Below the pieces are notes generated by a model, which saw only the letters and a program-made list of their open reading frames with translations, ran no database searches and was not told the DNA's origin. From contig NZ_BMLM01000002.1 of assembly GCF_014645235.1 (NCBI RefSeq), forward strand, positions 542,696 through 606,695: a DNA stretch of 64,000 bases, read 5' to 3'. This DNA is from Agrococcus terreus. GTDB taxonomy: Bacteria > Actinomycetota > Actinomycetes > Actinomycetales > Microbacteriaceae. Positions 9,617 through 17,764 of the stretch are shown here, one piece after another. A program made the translations under genes and the position numbers. Position 1 is the stretch's first letter. Every line of letters starts with the position of its first letter.

Positions 9617-10408
9617 TCAGCCGCCGTAGTCGGGCGCGGCGCCGGTGCCGAAGAACGCCTCGAGCGTCGTGGCGCCCTCCTCCTGCATCGCCGCCGTCAC
9701 GTCGGCGCCGACGTAGCGGAGGTGCCAGGGCTCCCAGGCGTAGCCGGTGACGGCGTCCTCGCCGCGCGGGTAGCGCACGACCCAGCCGTGCTCCCACGCG
9801 TGCTCGGCGATCCAGCGGCCGGCCGCCGTGTCGCCGAAGCAGGCGTCGAGGCGGCAGGCGCCGCCGGTGCCGACGACGTCGACGGCGAGGCCCGTCTGGT
9901 GCTCGGAGTGGCCCGGCCGCGCGCTCGTCGTGTCCGCGCGCGCCTGGCCGTGCTGGGCGACGTAGCCGTTGTAGAGCGTCGTCTGGCGCTGGAACGAGCG
10001 GTAGGAGGAGAAGACGTGCACGCCCTCGCCGAGCTCGGCGCGCATCGCGGCGTCGAGCTCGACCAGCGCCGCGTCGGCCTCGGGCCGCACGAACTCCTCG
10101 CCCGCGTCGGCCGAGACGGTCACGGGCACGACCTCGGGCAGGTAGTCCTGCGGCTGCAGCGGCCGGCGCTTGTTCACGAGCGCGGTGATGCTCGAGCCGG
10201 TGTCGATGTCCCACTGCTCGGCGGGCAGCGGCTCGGGCGTGGGCGTGGGCGTGGGCGTCGGGGTCGCGCTCGGCCTCTGCGCCGCGGTGGCGGTCGGTTC
10301 GGCGGCCGCCGGCTGCGCCGCGCTCTGCGACGGGCTCGGCTCGCTCGCCGAGCACCCGGAGAGCACGAGGCCCGTCGTGATCGCCGCCGCCAGCATCCCC
10401 GTCCGCAT
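9617..10408 (-). CDS. VanY-type D-alanyl-D-alanine carboxypeptidase lipoprotein (M15)
   Basis: 263 residues. I chose the ATG at 10408 because GGAGG lies 7 nt upstream; GTG codons further upstream lack a ribosome site. A signal peptide ends in the lipobox LVLSGC, then a Pro/Thr-rich linker (TPTPTPTPEP) leads to the peptidase M15B domain. SEHQTGLAVD (about residue 168) supplies the zinc His and Asp, and EPWHLRYVG (about 228) the third ligand and catalytic block. It would trim the terminal D-Ala from peptidoglycan stem peptides on the outer face of the membrane. It is convergent with the giant repeat protein gene. No VanRS or vanHAX genes are near, so a housekeeping wall role is more likely than resistance. 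Confidence 0.9.
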   Translation of the reverse strand: MRTGMLAAAITTGLVLSGCSASEPSPSQSAAQPAAAEPTATAAQRPSATPTPTPTPTPEPLPAEQWDIDTGSSITALVNKRRPLQPQDYLPEVVPVTVSADAGEEFVRPEADAALVELDAAMRAELGEGVHVFSSYRSFQRQTTLYNGYVAQHGQARADTTSARPGHSEHQTGLAVDVVGTGGACRLDACFGDTAAGRWIAEHAWEHGWVVRYPRGEDAVTGYAWEPWHLRYVGADVTAAMQEEGATTLEAFFGTGAAPDYGG

Positions 10409-10508
10409 CCGCACGCCTCCATGCTGGCATGCCCGCACGGCGCCGCCGCGCTCGCGCAGGGCGAACGCCGGGCACCGATCCGGCCCGCCGCCGAGCGCCG
10501 AGCAGGAG

Positions 10509-10514
10509 TAGCAT
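10509..10514 (+). promoter_or_regulatory. Probable -10 box of the MFS exporter gene
   Basis: TAGCAT lies 82 nt before the ATG at 10597, in the divergent gap. This gene has a leader and a GAGGAG ribosome site, unlike the leaderless genes. No convincing -35 is visible. Confidence 0.35.
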
Positions 10515-10596
10515 TGGCCGGTCGACCATTCGCCGGGCTAACGATCGTCGCGCGCCGCCGCCGACACCGCCCAGCCGCCGCCACCCTGAGGAGCCC

Positions 10597-12381
10597 ATGT
10601 CCGAACCCCAGCCGCGCCCGACGGACGCCCAGGCCGCCGCGCCCGCCCCGATGACCCGCCGCGAGATCATGCTCGTGCTCGCAGGCCTCATGCTCGCGAT
10701 GTTCCTGTCGTCGCTGTCGCAGACCGTCGTGGGCACCTCGATGCGCACGATCGCCGACGACCTCCACGGCCTCGACCTGCAGGTGTGGGTCGTCACCGCG
10801 TTCCTCATCGTCTCGACGATCGTCACGCCCATCTACGGCAAGCTCTCCGACATCTTCGGGCGCCGGCCGCTGTTCCTCATCGCGATCGTGCTGTTCCTCG
10901 CCGGGTCCATCGCCAGCTCGTTCGCGCAGGACATGGTGCAGCTCGCCGCGTTCCGCGCGCTGCAGGGCCTCGGCGCCGGCGGCCTCTTCTCGCTGCCGCT
11001 GACGATCATGGGCGACGTGCTGAGCCCGCGCGAGCGCGCCAAGTACCAGGGCTTCTTCCTCGCGATCTTCGGCGTCTCGTCGATCCTCGGCCCGCTCATC
11101 GGCGGCCTCTTCGCCGGCACCCCGGAGATCCTGGGCCTCCACGGCTGGCGCTGGGTCTTCCTGTTCAACCTGCCCATCGGCGCGGCGGCGCTGTTCATGG
11201 TGTGGCGCTTCCTCCACCTCCCCTCGCACCACGAGCGCGTGCGCATCGACTGGTGGGGCGCCGCGCTCCTCGCCGTCGCGGTCGTGCCGCTGCTGCTCGT
11301 CGCCGAGCAGGGCCGCGTGTGGGGCTGGGGCTCCGCCGCCGCCATCGCCTGCTACGTCGTCGGCGCGCTCGGCGTCGTCGCGTTCATCTGGGTGGAGTCG
11401 CGCATGGGCCAGGCCGCGCTCATCCCGCTCAGCCTCTTCCGCGGGCGCACCTTCGCGATGGCGACGGTGCTCGGCGTCTTCACCGGCTTCGGCATGTTCG
11501 CCGGCATGATGCTGCTGCCGTTCATCCTGCAGATCGTCCACGGCATGACGCCCACCGAGGCGGGCCTCGCGACGCTGCCGATGATCGTCGGCCTCATGAT
11601 CTCGTCGATCGGATCCGGCCAGGTCATCGCGCGCACCGGCCGCTACCGCCTGTTCCCGGTCGTCGGGCTCGGCATCATGGCCGCCGGCTACGGCGTGCTG
11701 GTGACCCTCCAGTGGGACACCCCGCTCTGGACGCTGCTGCTCGGCCAGCTCATCCTCGGCCTCGGGCTCGGCATGCTCATGCAGACGCTCACGATCGCCT
11801 CGCAGAACGCCGTCGAGCCGAAGGACATGGGCGTCGCCACCAGCTCCGCCACGTTCTTCCGCCAGCTCGGCGGCACCGCCGGCGTCGCCGTCGTCTTCTC
11901 GCTGCTGTTCGCCCGCCTGCCCGACACGCTCCGCACGGCCTTCGGCCGCGACGACCTGCGCGCCGACCTCGGAGCGGCCCTCCAGGACCCGTCGGTCGTC
12001 GCCGACCCCGGCAACGCGCGCATCCTCGACGTCCTGCAGCGCCCCGAGGGGATCGGCGAGGCGCTGAACAACGACTCGTCGTTCCTCAACACCGCCGACC
12101 CGCGCCTCGCCGCGCCGTTCCTCGACGGCTTCTCGACCGCGACGACCACGCCGTTCTGGGTGGCGCTCGCGGTGGTGTCGGTCGCCTTCGTCGTCGCGCT
12201 GTTCTTCAAGGCGCCGCCGCTGCGCCAGAAGTCGGCGATGGAGGAGGCGATGGAGCGTCGCGCCGCGCAGGCGCAGCTCGAGCAGGACGCCTCGATCCCC
12301 GGCTCGATGGCCCCTCCCGTCACCGGATCCATCCCCACCGTCCGCACGGCCGGCGCATCGGAGCCTCCTGCCGAGCGCTGA
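10597..12381 (+). CDS. MFS transporter, DHA2 (EmrB/QacA-like) drug exporter
   Basis: A 594-residue polytopic protein with the 14-helix layout of proton-driven DHA2 exporters. Motif A appears as GKLSDIFGRRP after helix 2, and motif C-type glycine-rich stretches (GVSSILGPLIGGLF) mark the antiporter branch. TVVGTSMRTIADDL follows helix 1 as in relatives. Start: ATG with GAGGAG 3 nt upstream. A soluble ~50-residue tail follows the last helix. The likely role is efflux of hydrophobic or cationic compounds; the substrate cannot be read from sequence. No dedicated TetR or MarR regulator is adjacent. Confidence 0.9.
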   Translation: MSEPQPRPTDAQAAAPAPMTRREIMLVLAGLMLAMFLSSLSQTVVGTSMRTIADDLHGLDLQVWVVTAFLIVSTIVTPIYGKLSDIFGRRPLFLIAIVLFLAGSIASSFAQDMVQLAAFRALQGLGAGGLFSLPLTIMGDVLSPRERAKYQGFFLAIFGVSSILGPLIGGLFAGTPEILGLHGWRWVFLFNLPIGAAALFMVWRFLHLPSHHERVRIDWWGAALLAVAVVPLLLVAEQGRVWGWGSAAAIACYVVGALGVVAFIWVESRMGQAALIPLSLFRGRTFAMATVLGVFTGFGMFAGMMLLPFILQIVHGMTPTEAGLATLPMIVGLMISSIGSGQVIARTGRYRLFPVVGLGIMAAGYGVLVTLQWDTPLWTLLLGQLILGLGLGMLMQTLTIASQNAVEPKDMGVATSSATFFRQLGGTAGVAVVFSLLFARLPDTLRTAFGRDDLRADLGAALQDPSVVADPGNARILDVLQRPEGIGEALNNDSSFLNTADPRLAAPFLDGFSTATTTPFWVALAVVSVAFVVALFFKAPPLRQKSAMEEAMERRAAQAQLEQDASIPGSMAPPVTGSIPTVRTAGASEPPAER

Positions 12382-12403
12382 GGAGTCGTCCAGCCGCGGT
12401 GCA

Positions 12404-12409
12404 TAGGTT
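12404..12409 (+). promoter_or_regulatory. Probable -10 box of csbD
   Basis: TAGGTT lies 55 nt before the csbD ATG, directly after the exporter stop codon. This suggests csbD has its own promoter. A stress sigma-factor site could not be confirmed by eye. Confidence 0.35.
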
Positions 12410-12464
12410 GTCACCCGTGCGCCGCGGCAGACCGCCCGGTGAGCAGACGATCAGAGGAGGACCC

Positions 12465-12656
12465 ATGGGTCTCGACGACAAGATCAAGAACGCAGCCCAG
12501 GAGGGCGTCGGCAAGGCCAAGGAGGGCATCGGCGACGCGACCGACAACGAGCGCCTCGAGGCCGACGGCCGCCGCGACCAGGCGGAGGCGAACGCCAAGC
12601 AGGCGGGCGAGCACGTCAAGGACGCCGCGAAGGACGCGGGCGACGCGTTCCGCTGA
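12465..12656 (+). CDS. CsbD family stress-response protein
   Basis: A 63-residue, highly charged, Cys-free protein with the family pattern: MGLDDKIKNAAQEGVGKAKE at the N-terminus, then Ala/Asp/Lys-rich amphipathic repeats. CsbD proteins accumulate under general stress (sigma-B controlled in Bacillus); their molecular role is not known. A very strong ribosome site, AGAGGAGG, lies 4 nt before the ATG. A strong hairpin follows, so it is a monocistronic, probably abundant message. Confidence 0.9.
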   Translation: MGLDDKIKNAAQEGVGKAKEGIGDATDNERLEADGRRDQAEANAKQAGEHVKDAAKDAGDAFR

Positions 12657-12687
12657 TCGTCCGGCGCCACGGCGCCCACGGACACGG

Positions 12688-12715
12688 AAGGCCGGGCGGA
12701 GGACCGCCCGGCCTT
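12688..12715. terminator. Bidirectional terminator hairpin
   Basis: AAGGCCGGGCGG-AGGA-CCGCCCGGCCTT forms a perfect 12-bp stem with a 4-nt loop between the convergent csbD and CitE-like genes. The A/T ends of the stem make it usable from both sides. Confidence 0.85.
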
Positions 12716-12725
12716 CTGCGTGCCG

Positions 12726-13574
12726 TCAGTAGTTGAGGTTCGCGAGCGAGGCCGCGTCGACCTCGATGCCGAAGTCGGCGGCCTGCGCCTGGATCTTCTG
12801 CGCGCGGGCGAGGCGCGGCAGGTCGGAGCCGTCGGTGATCTTGCCGCCCGACTCCTCGAAGGCCCTCACGAAGCCGTGCGCCCACGCGACGTCCTCGGGG
12901 CTGGGCGCGAGGCCCGCGTTGATCGTGGGCGCCTGCGTGTGCGTGAGGCACAGCTTGCCCGACATGCCCATCTCCTTCGCCAGGCGCGTGCCCTCCGGCA
13001 GCGCGTCCTGGCTGAGCGTGGGGCCGTCGATGGGCGCGGGGAGGCGCGCGGCGCGCGAGGCGATGACGAGCTGCGAGCGCGCGTACGCGAGCGCGATCGG
13101 GTCCTCGCCGGTGGCCGTGTCGCGCTTGAAGTCGCCGGTGCCGAAGGCGATGCGGAACGTCGAGGGCGCGTTCGCGATCTCGGCCACGTGCTGCAGGCCG
13201 CGGGCGGTCTCGACGAGCGCGAGGATCGGCAGGCCCTCGGGCAGGCGGTCGGCGGTGTCGTTCACGTGGCTCGACGACTCGGTCTTCGCGAGCATGACGC
13301 CCTCGAGGCCGGGGACGTCCTTGAGCGCGGCGCAGTCGCCGCTCCAGAACTCGCTCGCGGCGTCGTTGATGCGCACCCAGGCGCGGTGGCCGCTCGACAG
13401 CCAGCGCACGGTCTCCTCGCGGGCCTGCGCCTTGTCCTTGGCGGCGACGGCGTCCTCGATGTCGATGATGATCGCATCGGCCTCGCTCTCCTGCGCGATC
13501 TGGAAGAGCTCCGGCTTCGAGGCGGGGACGAGGAGCCAGGAACGGGCGATCTGGGGCGACACTGCGTGAGACAT
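12726..13574 (-). CDS. HpcH/HpaI aldolase / CitE-like CoA-ester lyase
   Basis: 282 residues, a TIM-barrel lyase of the CitE/HpcH superfamily. IIDIEDAVAAKDKAQAR carries the metal-site acidic residues, ALVETARGL the conserved Glu-Arg pair, and FGTGDFKRD the second metal-binding loop. Family members cleave or hydrolyse malyl-, citramalyl- or related CoA esters. A TAGGCT box 8 nt before the ATG suggests its own leaderless promoter, though an acyl-CoA dehydrogenase gene lies 75 bp upstream on the same strand. The pair hints at branched-chain or dicarboxylic acyl-CoA breakdown (inference). The substrate is not assignable by eye. Confidence 0.85.
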   Translation of the reverse strand: MSHAVSPQIARSWLLVPASKPELFQIAQESEADAIIIDIEDAVAAKDKAQAREETVRWLSSGHRAWVRINDAASEFWSGDCAALKDVPGLEGVMLAKTESSSHVNDTADRLPEGLPILALVETARGLQHVAEIANAPSTFRIAFGTGDFKRDTATGEDPIALAYARSQLVIASRAARLPAPIDGPTLSQDALPEGTRLAKEMGMSGKLCLTHTQAPTINAGLAPSPEDVAWAHGFVRAFEESGGKITDGSDLPRLARAQKIQAQAADFGIEVDAASLANLNY

Positions 13575-13582
13575 CGTCGTCC

Positions 13583-13588
13583 AGCCTA
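13583..13588 (-). promoter_or_regulatory. -10 box of the CitE-like gene
   Basis: On the minus strand TAGGCT ends 8 nt before the ATG at 13574, with no Shine-Dalgarno sequence between. A leaderless transcript is likely. Confidence 0.5.
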
Positions 13589-13649
13589 GCCAGCGCGCCG
13601 CGCCCGCACCGCTTTCCGTTCGATGTGGTCGCGGCCCGACCGCCCCGGC

Positions 13650-14810
13650 TCAGCGGAACGCGGCGATGCCGGTGAGCGCGTGGCCGAGCACGAGCTGGTG
13701 CACCTCGTCGGTGCCCTCGTAGGTGCGCACGCTCTCGAGGTTGGCCGCGTGCCGCATCGCGGGCTGCGCGTGGGTGATGCCGTCGCCGCCGGCGAGCGCC
13801 CGCGCCTCCCGGCAGATGGCGAGCGCCGCCCGGACGTTGGCGAGCTTGCCGAGCGAGACCTGCTCGGGGCGGAGGCCCCGCGCGTCCTTCGTGCGGCCGA
13901 GGTGCAGCGCGAGGAGCTGGCCCTGCGAGAGCGAGACGGCCATGTCGGCGAGGCGCGCCTGGGTGAGCTGGAAGCCGGCGAGCGGGCGACCGAACGCCTC
14001 CCGCTCCCCCACGAGCGCGAGCACCGCCTCGAGCGCGTCGCGCGCGGCGCCCATCGCGCCCCAGGCGATGCCGTAGCGCGCCTGGTCGAGGCACGTGAAC
14101 GCGGCGCGGAGGCCCCGTGCCTCCGGGAGCGCCGCCTCGCGCGGCAGCCGCACGCCGTCGAGCCGCACGTCGCACTGCACGGAGGCGCGCATCGACAGCT
14201 TCGGCTCGATGGGCGTCGCGGTGACCCCAGGGGCGTCGGCCGGCACGAGGAAGCCCTGCACGCCCTCGTCGGTGCGCGCCCAGACGACGAGCACGTCGGC
14301 GACGGTCGCGAGCCCGATCCAGCGCTTCGCGCCGTCGAGCACCCAGTCGCCGCCGTCGCGCCGGGCCGTGGTGCGCATCGAGCCGGGGTCGGATCCGGAG
14401 TGCGGCTCGGTGAGCGCGAGCGCGCCGATCGCCGCGCCGCGCGCCATGCGCGGCAGCCACGCCTCGCGCTGCGCGTCGTCGCCGAAGCGGGCGATCGCCG
14501 TCATCGCGAGCGAGCCCTGCACGCTCACGATGGTGCGGACGCCGGAGTCGCCGGCCTCCAGCTCCTGCATGGCGAGGCCCGCCTCGACCGCCGAGCCGCC
14601 CGGGCAGCCGTGCCCCTCGATGCCGAGCCCCAGCAGGCCCGCCTCGCCGAGCGCCGGCAGCAGCTCGGTGGGCACGTGGCCTCGCTCCCACCAGTCGGCG
14701 ATGCGCGGGCGCACCTCGGTGTCGACGAGCGCGCGGGCGCGGTCGCGGATCGTGCGCTCGCGCTCCGAGAGCACGGCGTCGATGTCGAGCAGGGCGTCGA
14801 TGGCCTCCAT
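13650..14810 (-). CDS. Acyl-CoA dehydrogenase (glutaryl-CoA dehydrogenase-like)
   Basis: 386 residues, full length for the family. The FAD-binding signature ALTEPHSGSDPGS lies about residues 130-142. The C-terminal TYEGTDEVHQLVLG (near residue 362) carries the catalytic glutamate in the position used by short-chain and glutaryl-CoA dehydrogenases. KRWIGLATVADVLVVWAR resembles the GCDH branch, but a decarboxylating function is not proven. The ATG at 14810 is preferred over an upstream in-frame start because CAGGAT lies 6 nt before it and the upstream extension would run into the divergent gene. It lies upstream of, and co-oriented with, the CitE-like lyase gene. Confidence 0.88.
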   Translation of the reverse strand: MEAIDALLDIDAVLSERERTIRDRARALVDTEVRPRIADWWERGHVPTELLPALGEAGLLGLGIEGHGCPGGSAVEAGLAMQELEAGDSGVRTIVSVQGSLAMTAIARFGDDAQREAWLPRMARGAAIGALALTEPHSGSDPGSMRTTARRDGGDWVLDGAKRWIGLATVADVLVVWARTDEGVQGFLVPADAPGVTATPIEPKLSMRASVQCDVRLDGVRLPREAALPEARGLRAAFTCLDQARYGIAWGAMGAARDALEAVLALVGEREAFGRPLAGFQLTQARLADMAVSLSQGQLLALHLGRTKDARGLRPEQVSLGKLANVRAALAICREARALAGGDGITHAQPAMRHAANLESVRTYEGTDEVHQLVLGHALTGIAAFR

Positions 14811-14847
14811 GCTGCGATCCTGCCAGGCGCCGCTCCGGTGGCGGGCG

Positions 14848-14853
14848 TAGCGT
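14848..14853 (+). promoter_or_regulatory. -10 box of the small membrane protein gene
   Basis: TAGCGT lies 7 nt before the ATG at 14861, in the 50-bp divergent gap. A leaderless transcript is likely. Confidence 0.5.
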
Positions 14854-14860
14854 CGCCGCC

Positions 14861-15082
14861 ATGGATGCACAGGCGGTGGAGGGCGTGCTCGCGGCGGTCG
14901 TGCTGCTGCTGGGCGGCGGAGCGATCGCGCTCGGGATCGTGCTGCTCGTGCGCGGGCGTCGTCGGGGGCCGGACGGCGGCCGCGGCTCGGCGATGCTGAC
15001 GTTCGGGATCACGGCGCTCGTGATCGGCGCGTTCGTGCTCGTGCCGGCGCTCGTGATGCTGCTCGTGCCGCCCGCGACCTGA
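14861..15082 (+). CDS. Small two-helix membrane protein
   Basis: 73 residues with two hydrophobic helices (about 9-30 and 46-70) joined by a basic, Gly-rich loop (RGRRRGPDGGRG). A positive-inside reading puts the loop in the cytoplasm and both ends outside. I recognise no family. Support for a real gene comes from the well-placed -10 box and the membrane-helix pattern. It runs toward the S4-domain gene on the other strand. Confidence 0.55.
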   Translation: MDAQAVEGVLAAVVLLLGGGAIALGIVLLVRGRRRGPDGGRGSAMLTFGITALVIGAFVLVPALVMLLVPPAT

Positions 15083-15119
15083 GGGCCGACTTCCACCGCG
15101 CACCGCGGCGCGTTGCGCG

Positions 15120-15488
15120 TCAGTCGCGGCCGCGGAGGCGGTCGAGCTCGCGCCGCTCGCGCTTCGTCGGGCGCCCGGCGCCGCGGTCGCGCCGCGGCAC
15201 CATCTGCGCGTCGACGGGGTCGGGCCGCGGCGGGGTGCGGTCCTCGATCGCGGCGGCCGCGAGGGGCGCGCTCACGCGCTTCACGAGCAGCTGCCGCACC
15301 TCGACGATGCGGTCGAAGCCGGCGATGCGCACCCGCACCTCGTCGCCGATCCGCACCGGCTGCGCCGCCTTCGCGCTCAGCCCGTTGACCTTCACGTGGC
15401 CGCCGCGGCAGGCGGCGGTCGCGGCCGATCGGGTCTTCGTGATCCGGACGGCCCAGATCCATGCGTCGAGGCGCACGCTGTCGCTCAT
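15120..15488 (-). CDS. S4-domain RNA-binding protein (Hsp15-like)
   Basis: 122 residues. The N-terminal S4 domain (about 5-55) reads VRLDAWIWAVRITKTRSAAT...GGHVKVNG, the alpha-L RNA-binding fold also used by heat-shock protein Hsp15 and pseudouridine synthases. The C-terminus is basic (GRPTKRERRELDRLRGRD). Hsp15 recycles stalled 50S subunits carrying nascent chains in E. coli; a similar ribosome-rescue role is plausible here. The ATG is fixed by AGGAGG 6 nt upstream; the open frame extends further but without a ribosome site. Confidence 0.88.
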   Translation of the reverse strand: MSDSVRLDAWIWAVRITKTRSAATAACRGGHVKVNGLSAKAAQPVRIGDEVRVRIAGFDRIVEVRQLLVKRVSAPLAAAAIEDRTPPRPDPVDAQMVPRRDRGAGRPTKRERRELDRLRGRD

Positions 15489-15632
15489 CGGATCCTCCTG
15501 CCCGTCCTCTCGATCCTCGCACGACCGGCTTCTGGCAGGCGGGCGGGTGCGCTCACAGGGACGCTTCGATGCACGCGCGGTGGCCTTCACCATCCCGATG
15601 GCCCTCGGCATCGCGATCAACGGCCTGCCCCG

Positions 15633-17672
15633 CTAGCGCGCGAGCAGCTCGAGCACCGCCTCGCCGTAGCGCTCGAGCTTCGACTCGCCCACGCCCGAGA
15701 TCGTCGAGAGCTCGACGAGCGAGCCCGGTCGGCGCTCGGCGATCGCCGCGAGCGTCTTGTCGTTGAAGACGACGTACGCGGGAACCGCCTGCTCCTTCGC
15801 CGTCTCGGCCCGCCACGCGCGCAGCGACTGGAACGTCGCCTGCTGCGCGTCGTCGAGCTCGAGCGTCGAGGCGGAGCGCTTCGCGGCGCGCACCGGCTGC
15901 GCGGCCTCGTGGCGCAGGCGCACGGGCCGCTCGCCGGCGAGCACCGCCGACGACTGGTCGGTGATGGCCAGCACGCCGTACTCGCCCTGCACCCGCAGCA
16001 GGCCCTGCGCGAGCAGCTGGCGCACGATGCCGCGCCACTGCGGGCCGGGCAGGTCGCGGCCGATGCCGTAGGTGGCGAGCTCGTCGTGGCCGAAGCGGCG
16101 GATGCGCTCGGTGTCGGCGCCGACGAGGATGTCGACGAGGTGCCCGGCGCCGAACGACTGCCGGCGCTCACGCTGCAGCCGCACGATCGTCGAGAGCAGC
16201 TTCTGCGCGGGCACGGTGCCGTCGTACGCATCGGGCGGCGAGAGGCACGTGTCGCAGTTGCCGCACGGCTCGCTCGGCTGGCCGAAGTAGGCGAGCAGCT
16301 GCTGGCGGCGGCACTCGACGGTCTCGCAGAGCGCGAGCATCGCGTCGAGGTGCATCGTCTGGTTGCGCTTGCGCTGCGCGTCGCCGTCGCCGTCGGCGAT
16401 GAGGCGGCGCTGCTGCACGACGTCCTGCAGGCCGTACGCGAGCCACGCGGTCGACGGCTCGCCGTCGCGGCCCGCGCGACCGGTCTCCTGGTAGTACCCC
16501 TCGACCGACTTCGGCAGGTCGAGGTGGGCGACGAAGCGCACGTCGGGCTTGTCGATGCCCATGCCGAACGCGATCGTCGCGACGACGACGACGCCGTCCT
16601 CGCGCAGGAACCGGCGCTGGTTCGCGGCGCGGATCGAGGCGTCGAGGCCCGCGTGGTACGGCACCGCGTCGACGCCCTGCTGCCGCAGCCACGCGGCCGT
16701 CTGCTCCACCGAGCGGCGCGACAGGCAGTAGACGATGCCCGCGGCACCGTCGTGCTCGTCGCGGATGATGCGCAGCAGCTGCGCCTTCGCGTCCTGCTTC
16801 GGCGCGATCCGGTACTGGATGTTGGGGCGGTCGAAGCTCGAGACGAAGACCTGCGCGTCGTGCAGGCCGAGGCGCTCGACGATCTCGGCGCGCGTCTCGA
16901 CCGTCGCCGTCGCCGTGAGGGCGATGCGGGGCACGCCCGGCCAGCGCTCGCCGATCATCGAGAGCGAGAGGTAGTCGGGCCGGAAGTCGTGGCCCCACTG
17001 GCTCACGCAGTGCGCCTCGTCGATCGCGAACAGCGCGATGGGCGCGGCGTCGAGCAGCGCCTGCGCGACGGGCAGGCGCTCCGGCGCGAGGTAGAGCATG
17101 TCGAGCTCGCCCGCGAGCAGCCGGCGCTCGACGTCGCGGCGCTCGTCGATCGACTGCGTGGAGTTGAGGTAGGCGGCGCGCACGCCGAGCTGCTCGAGCG
17201 CGTCGACCTGGTCGTGCATGAGGGCGATGAGCGGGCTGATGACGACGCCCGTGCCCTCGCGGACGAGCGACGGCACCTGGTAGCAGAGGCTCTTGCCGCC
17301 GCCGGTGGGCATGAGCACGACGGCGTCTCGGCCCGCGACGACCTCGTCGATGATCTCGGCCTGCTGCCCGCGGAAGGCGTCGTAGCCCCACACGCGAGTG
17401 AGCGCCTCGAGCGGGGTCGCGGCCTTCGCCGAGGCGGCGACGCCGGGGGCCCGCGGCGCGCCGCCGCGCGGCGACGCCCAGGAGGCGCCGGCACCGCGTG
17501 CGCCGGCACCGCGCGAGCCGGCACCGGGCGCGCCGGCCGCTGCCGGGGCGTCGGCGTCCGACGGCGGCACCCAGCCGTCGTCTGGCACGTCGTACGCGCC
17601 CCAGTCGTCGAAGGCGTCGGGCGCGTCGTGGTCGCTGGGCGGCGCCCACTCGTCGTGCTTCGCGTCCGTCAC
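15633..17672 (-). CDS. recQ: ATP-dependent DNA helicase RecQ
   Basis: 679 residues. A ~75-residue Gly/Ala/Asp low-complexity N-terminal extension precedes the helicase core: PTGGGKSLCYQ (Walker A), IDEAHCVSQWGHDFRPDY (motif II plus the RecQ-specific aromatic loop), TATAT (motif III) and QETGRAGRDG (motif VI). The zinc module has Cys residues in ECRRQQLLAYFG...CGNCDTC, followed by the winged helix and a C-terminal HRDC domain (FNDKTLAAIAERRP...). It unwinds DNA 3'-5' in recombination and fork repair. GTG start with GGAGGGG upstream. The extended acidic/Gly-rich leader is longer than in E. coli RecQ and may recruit partners (inference). Confidence 0.95.
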   Translation of the reverse strand: MTDAKHDEWAPPSDHDAPDAFDDWGAYDVPDDGWVPPSDADAPAAAGAPGAGSRGAGARGAGASWASPRGGAPRAPGVAASAKAATPLEALTRVWGYDAFRGQQAEIIDEVVAGRDAVVLMPTGGGKSLCYQVPSLVREGTGVVISPLIALMHDQVDALEQLGVRAAYLNSTQSIDERRDVERRLLAGELDMLYLAPERLPVAQALLDAAPIALFAIDEAHCVSQWGHDFRPDYLSLSMIGERWPGVPRIALTATATVETRAEIVERLGLHDAQVFVSSFDRPNIQYRIAPKQDAKAQLLRIIRDEHDGAAGIVYCLSRRSVEQTAAWLRQQGVDAVPYHAGLDASIRAANQRRFLREDGVVVVATIAFGMGIDKPDVRFVAHLDLPKSVEGYYQETGRAGRDGEPSTAWLAYGLQDVVQQRRLIADGDGDAQRKRNQTMHLDAMLALCETVECRRQQLLAYFGQPSEPCGNCDTCLSPPDAYDGTVPAQKLLSTIVRLQRERRQSFGAGHLVDILVGADTERIRRFGHDELATYGIGRDLPGPQWRGIVRQLLAQGLLRVQGEYGVLAITDQSSAVLAGERPVRLRHEAAQPVRAAKRSASTLELDDAQQATFQSLRAWRAETAKEQAVPAYVVFNDKTLAAIAERRPGSLVELSTISGVGESKLERYGEAVLELLAR

Positions 17673-17764
17673 GCCTGCCCCTCCGCTCGCGCATCCATCG
17701 GCGCATCCACCCTAGGCGCGGCCGCCCACCCGGCGCGCCGCGCGCGGACCCGGATGGGGATGGC

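Noticed and set aside
4426-9750. 1774-codon frame on the plus strand within the giant gene
   Set aside because: Arg/Ala-rich out-of-frame shadow typical of high-GC DNA; no motifs.
10429-10597. N-terminal extension of the MFS exporter to 10429
   Set aside because: The Arg-rich extension is not typical of the family and would cross the -10 box; the ATG at 10597 has GAGGAG and begins a normal DHA2 N-terminus.
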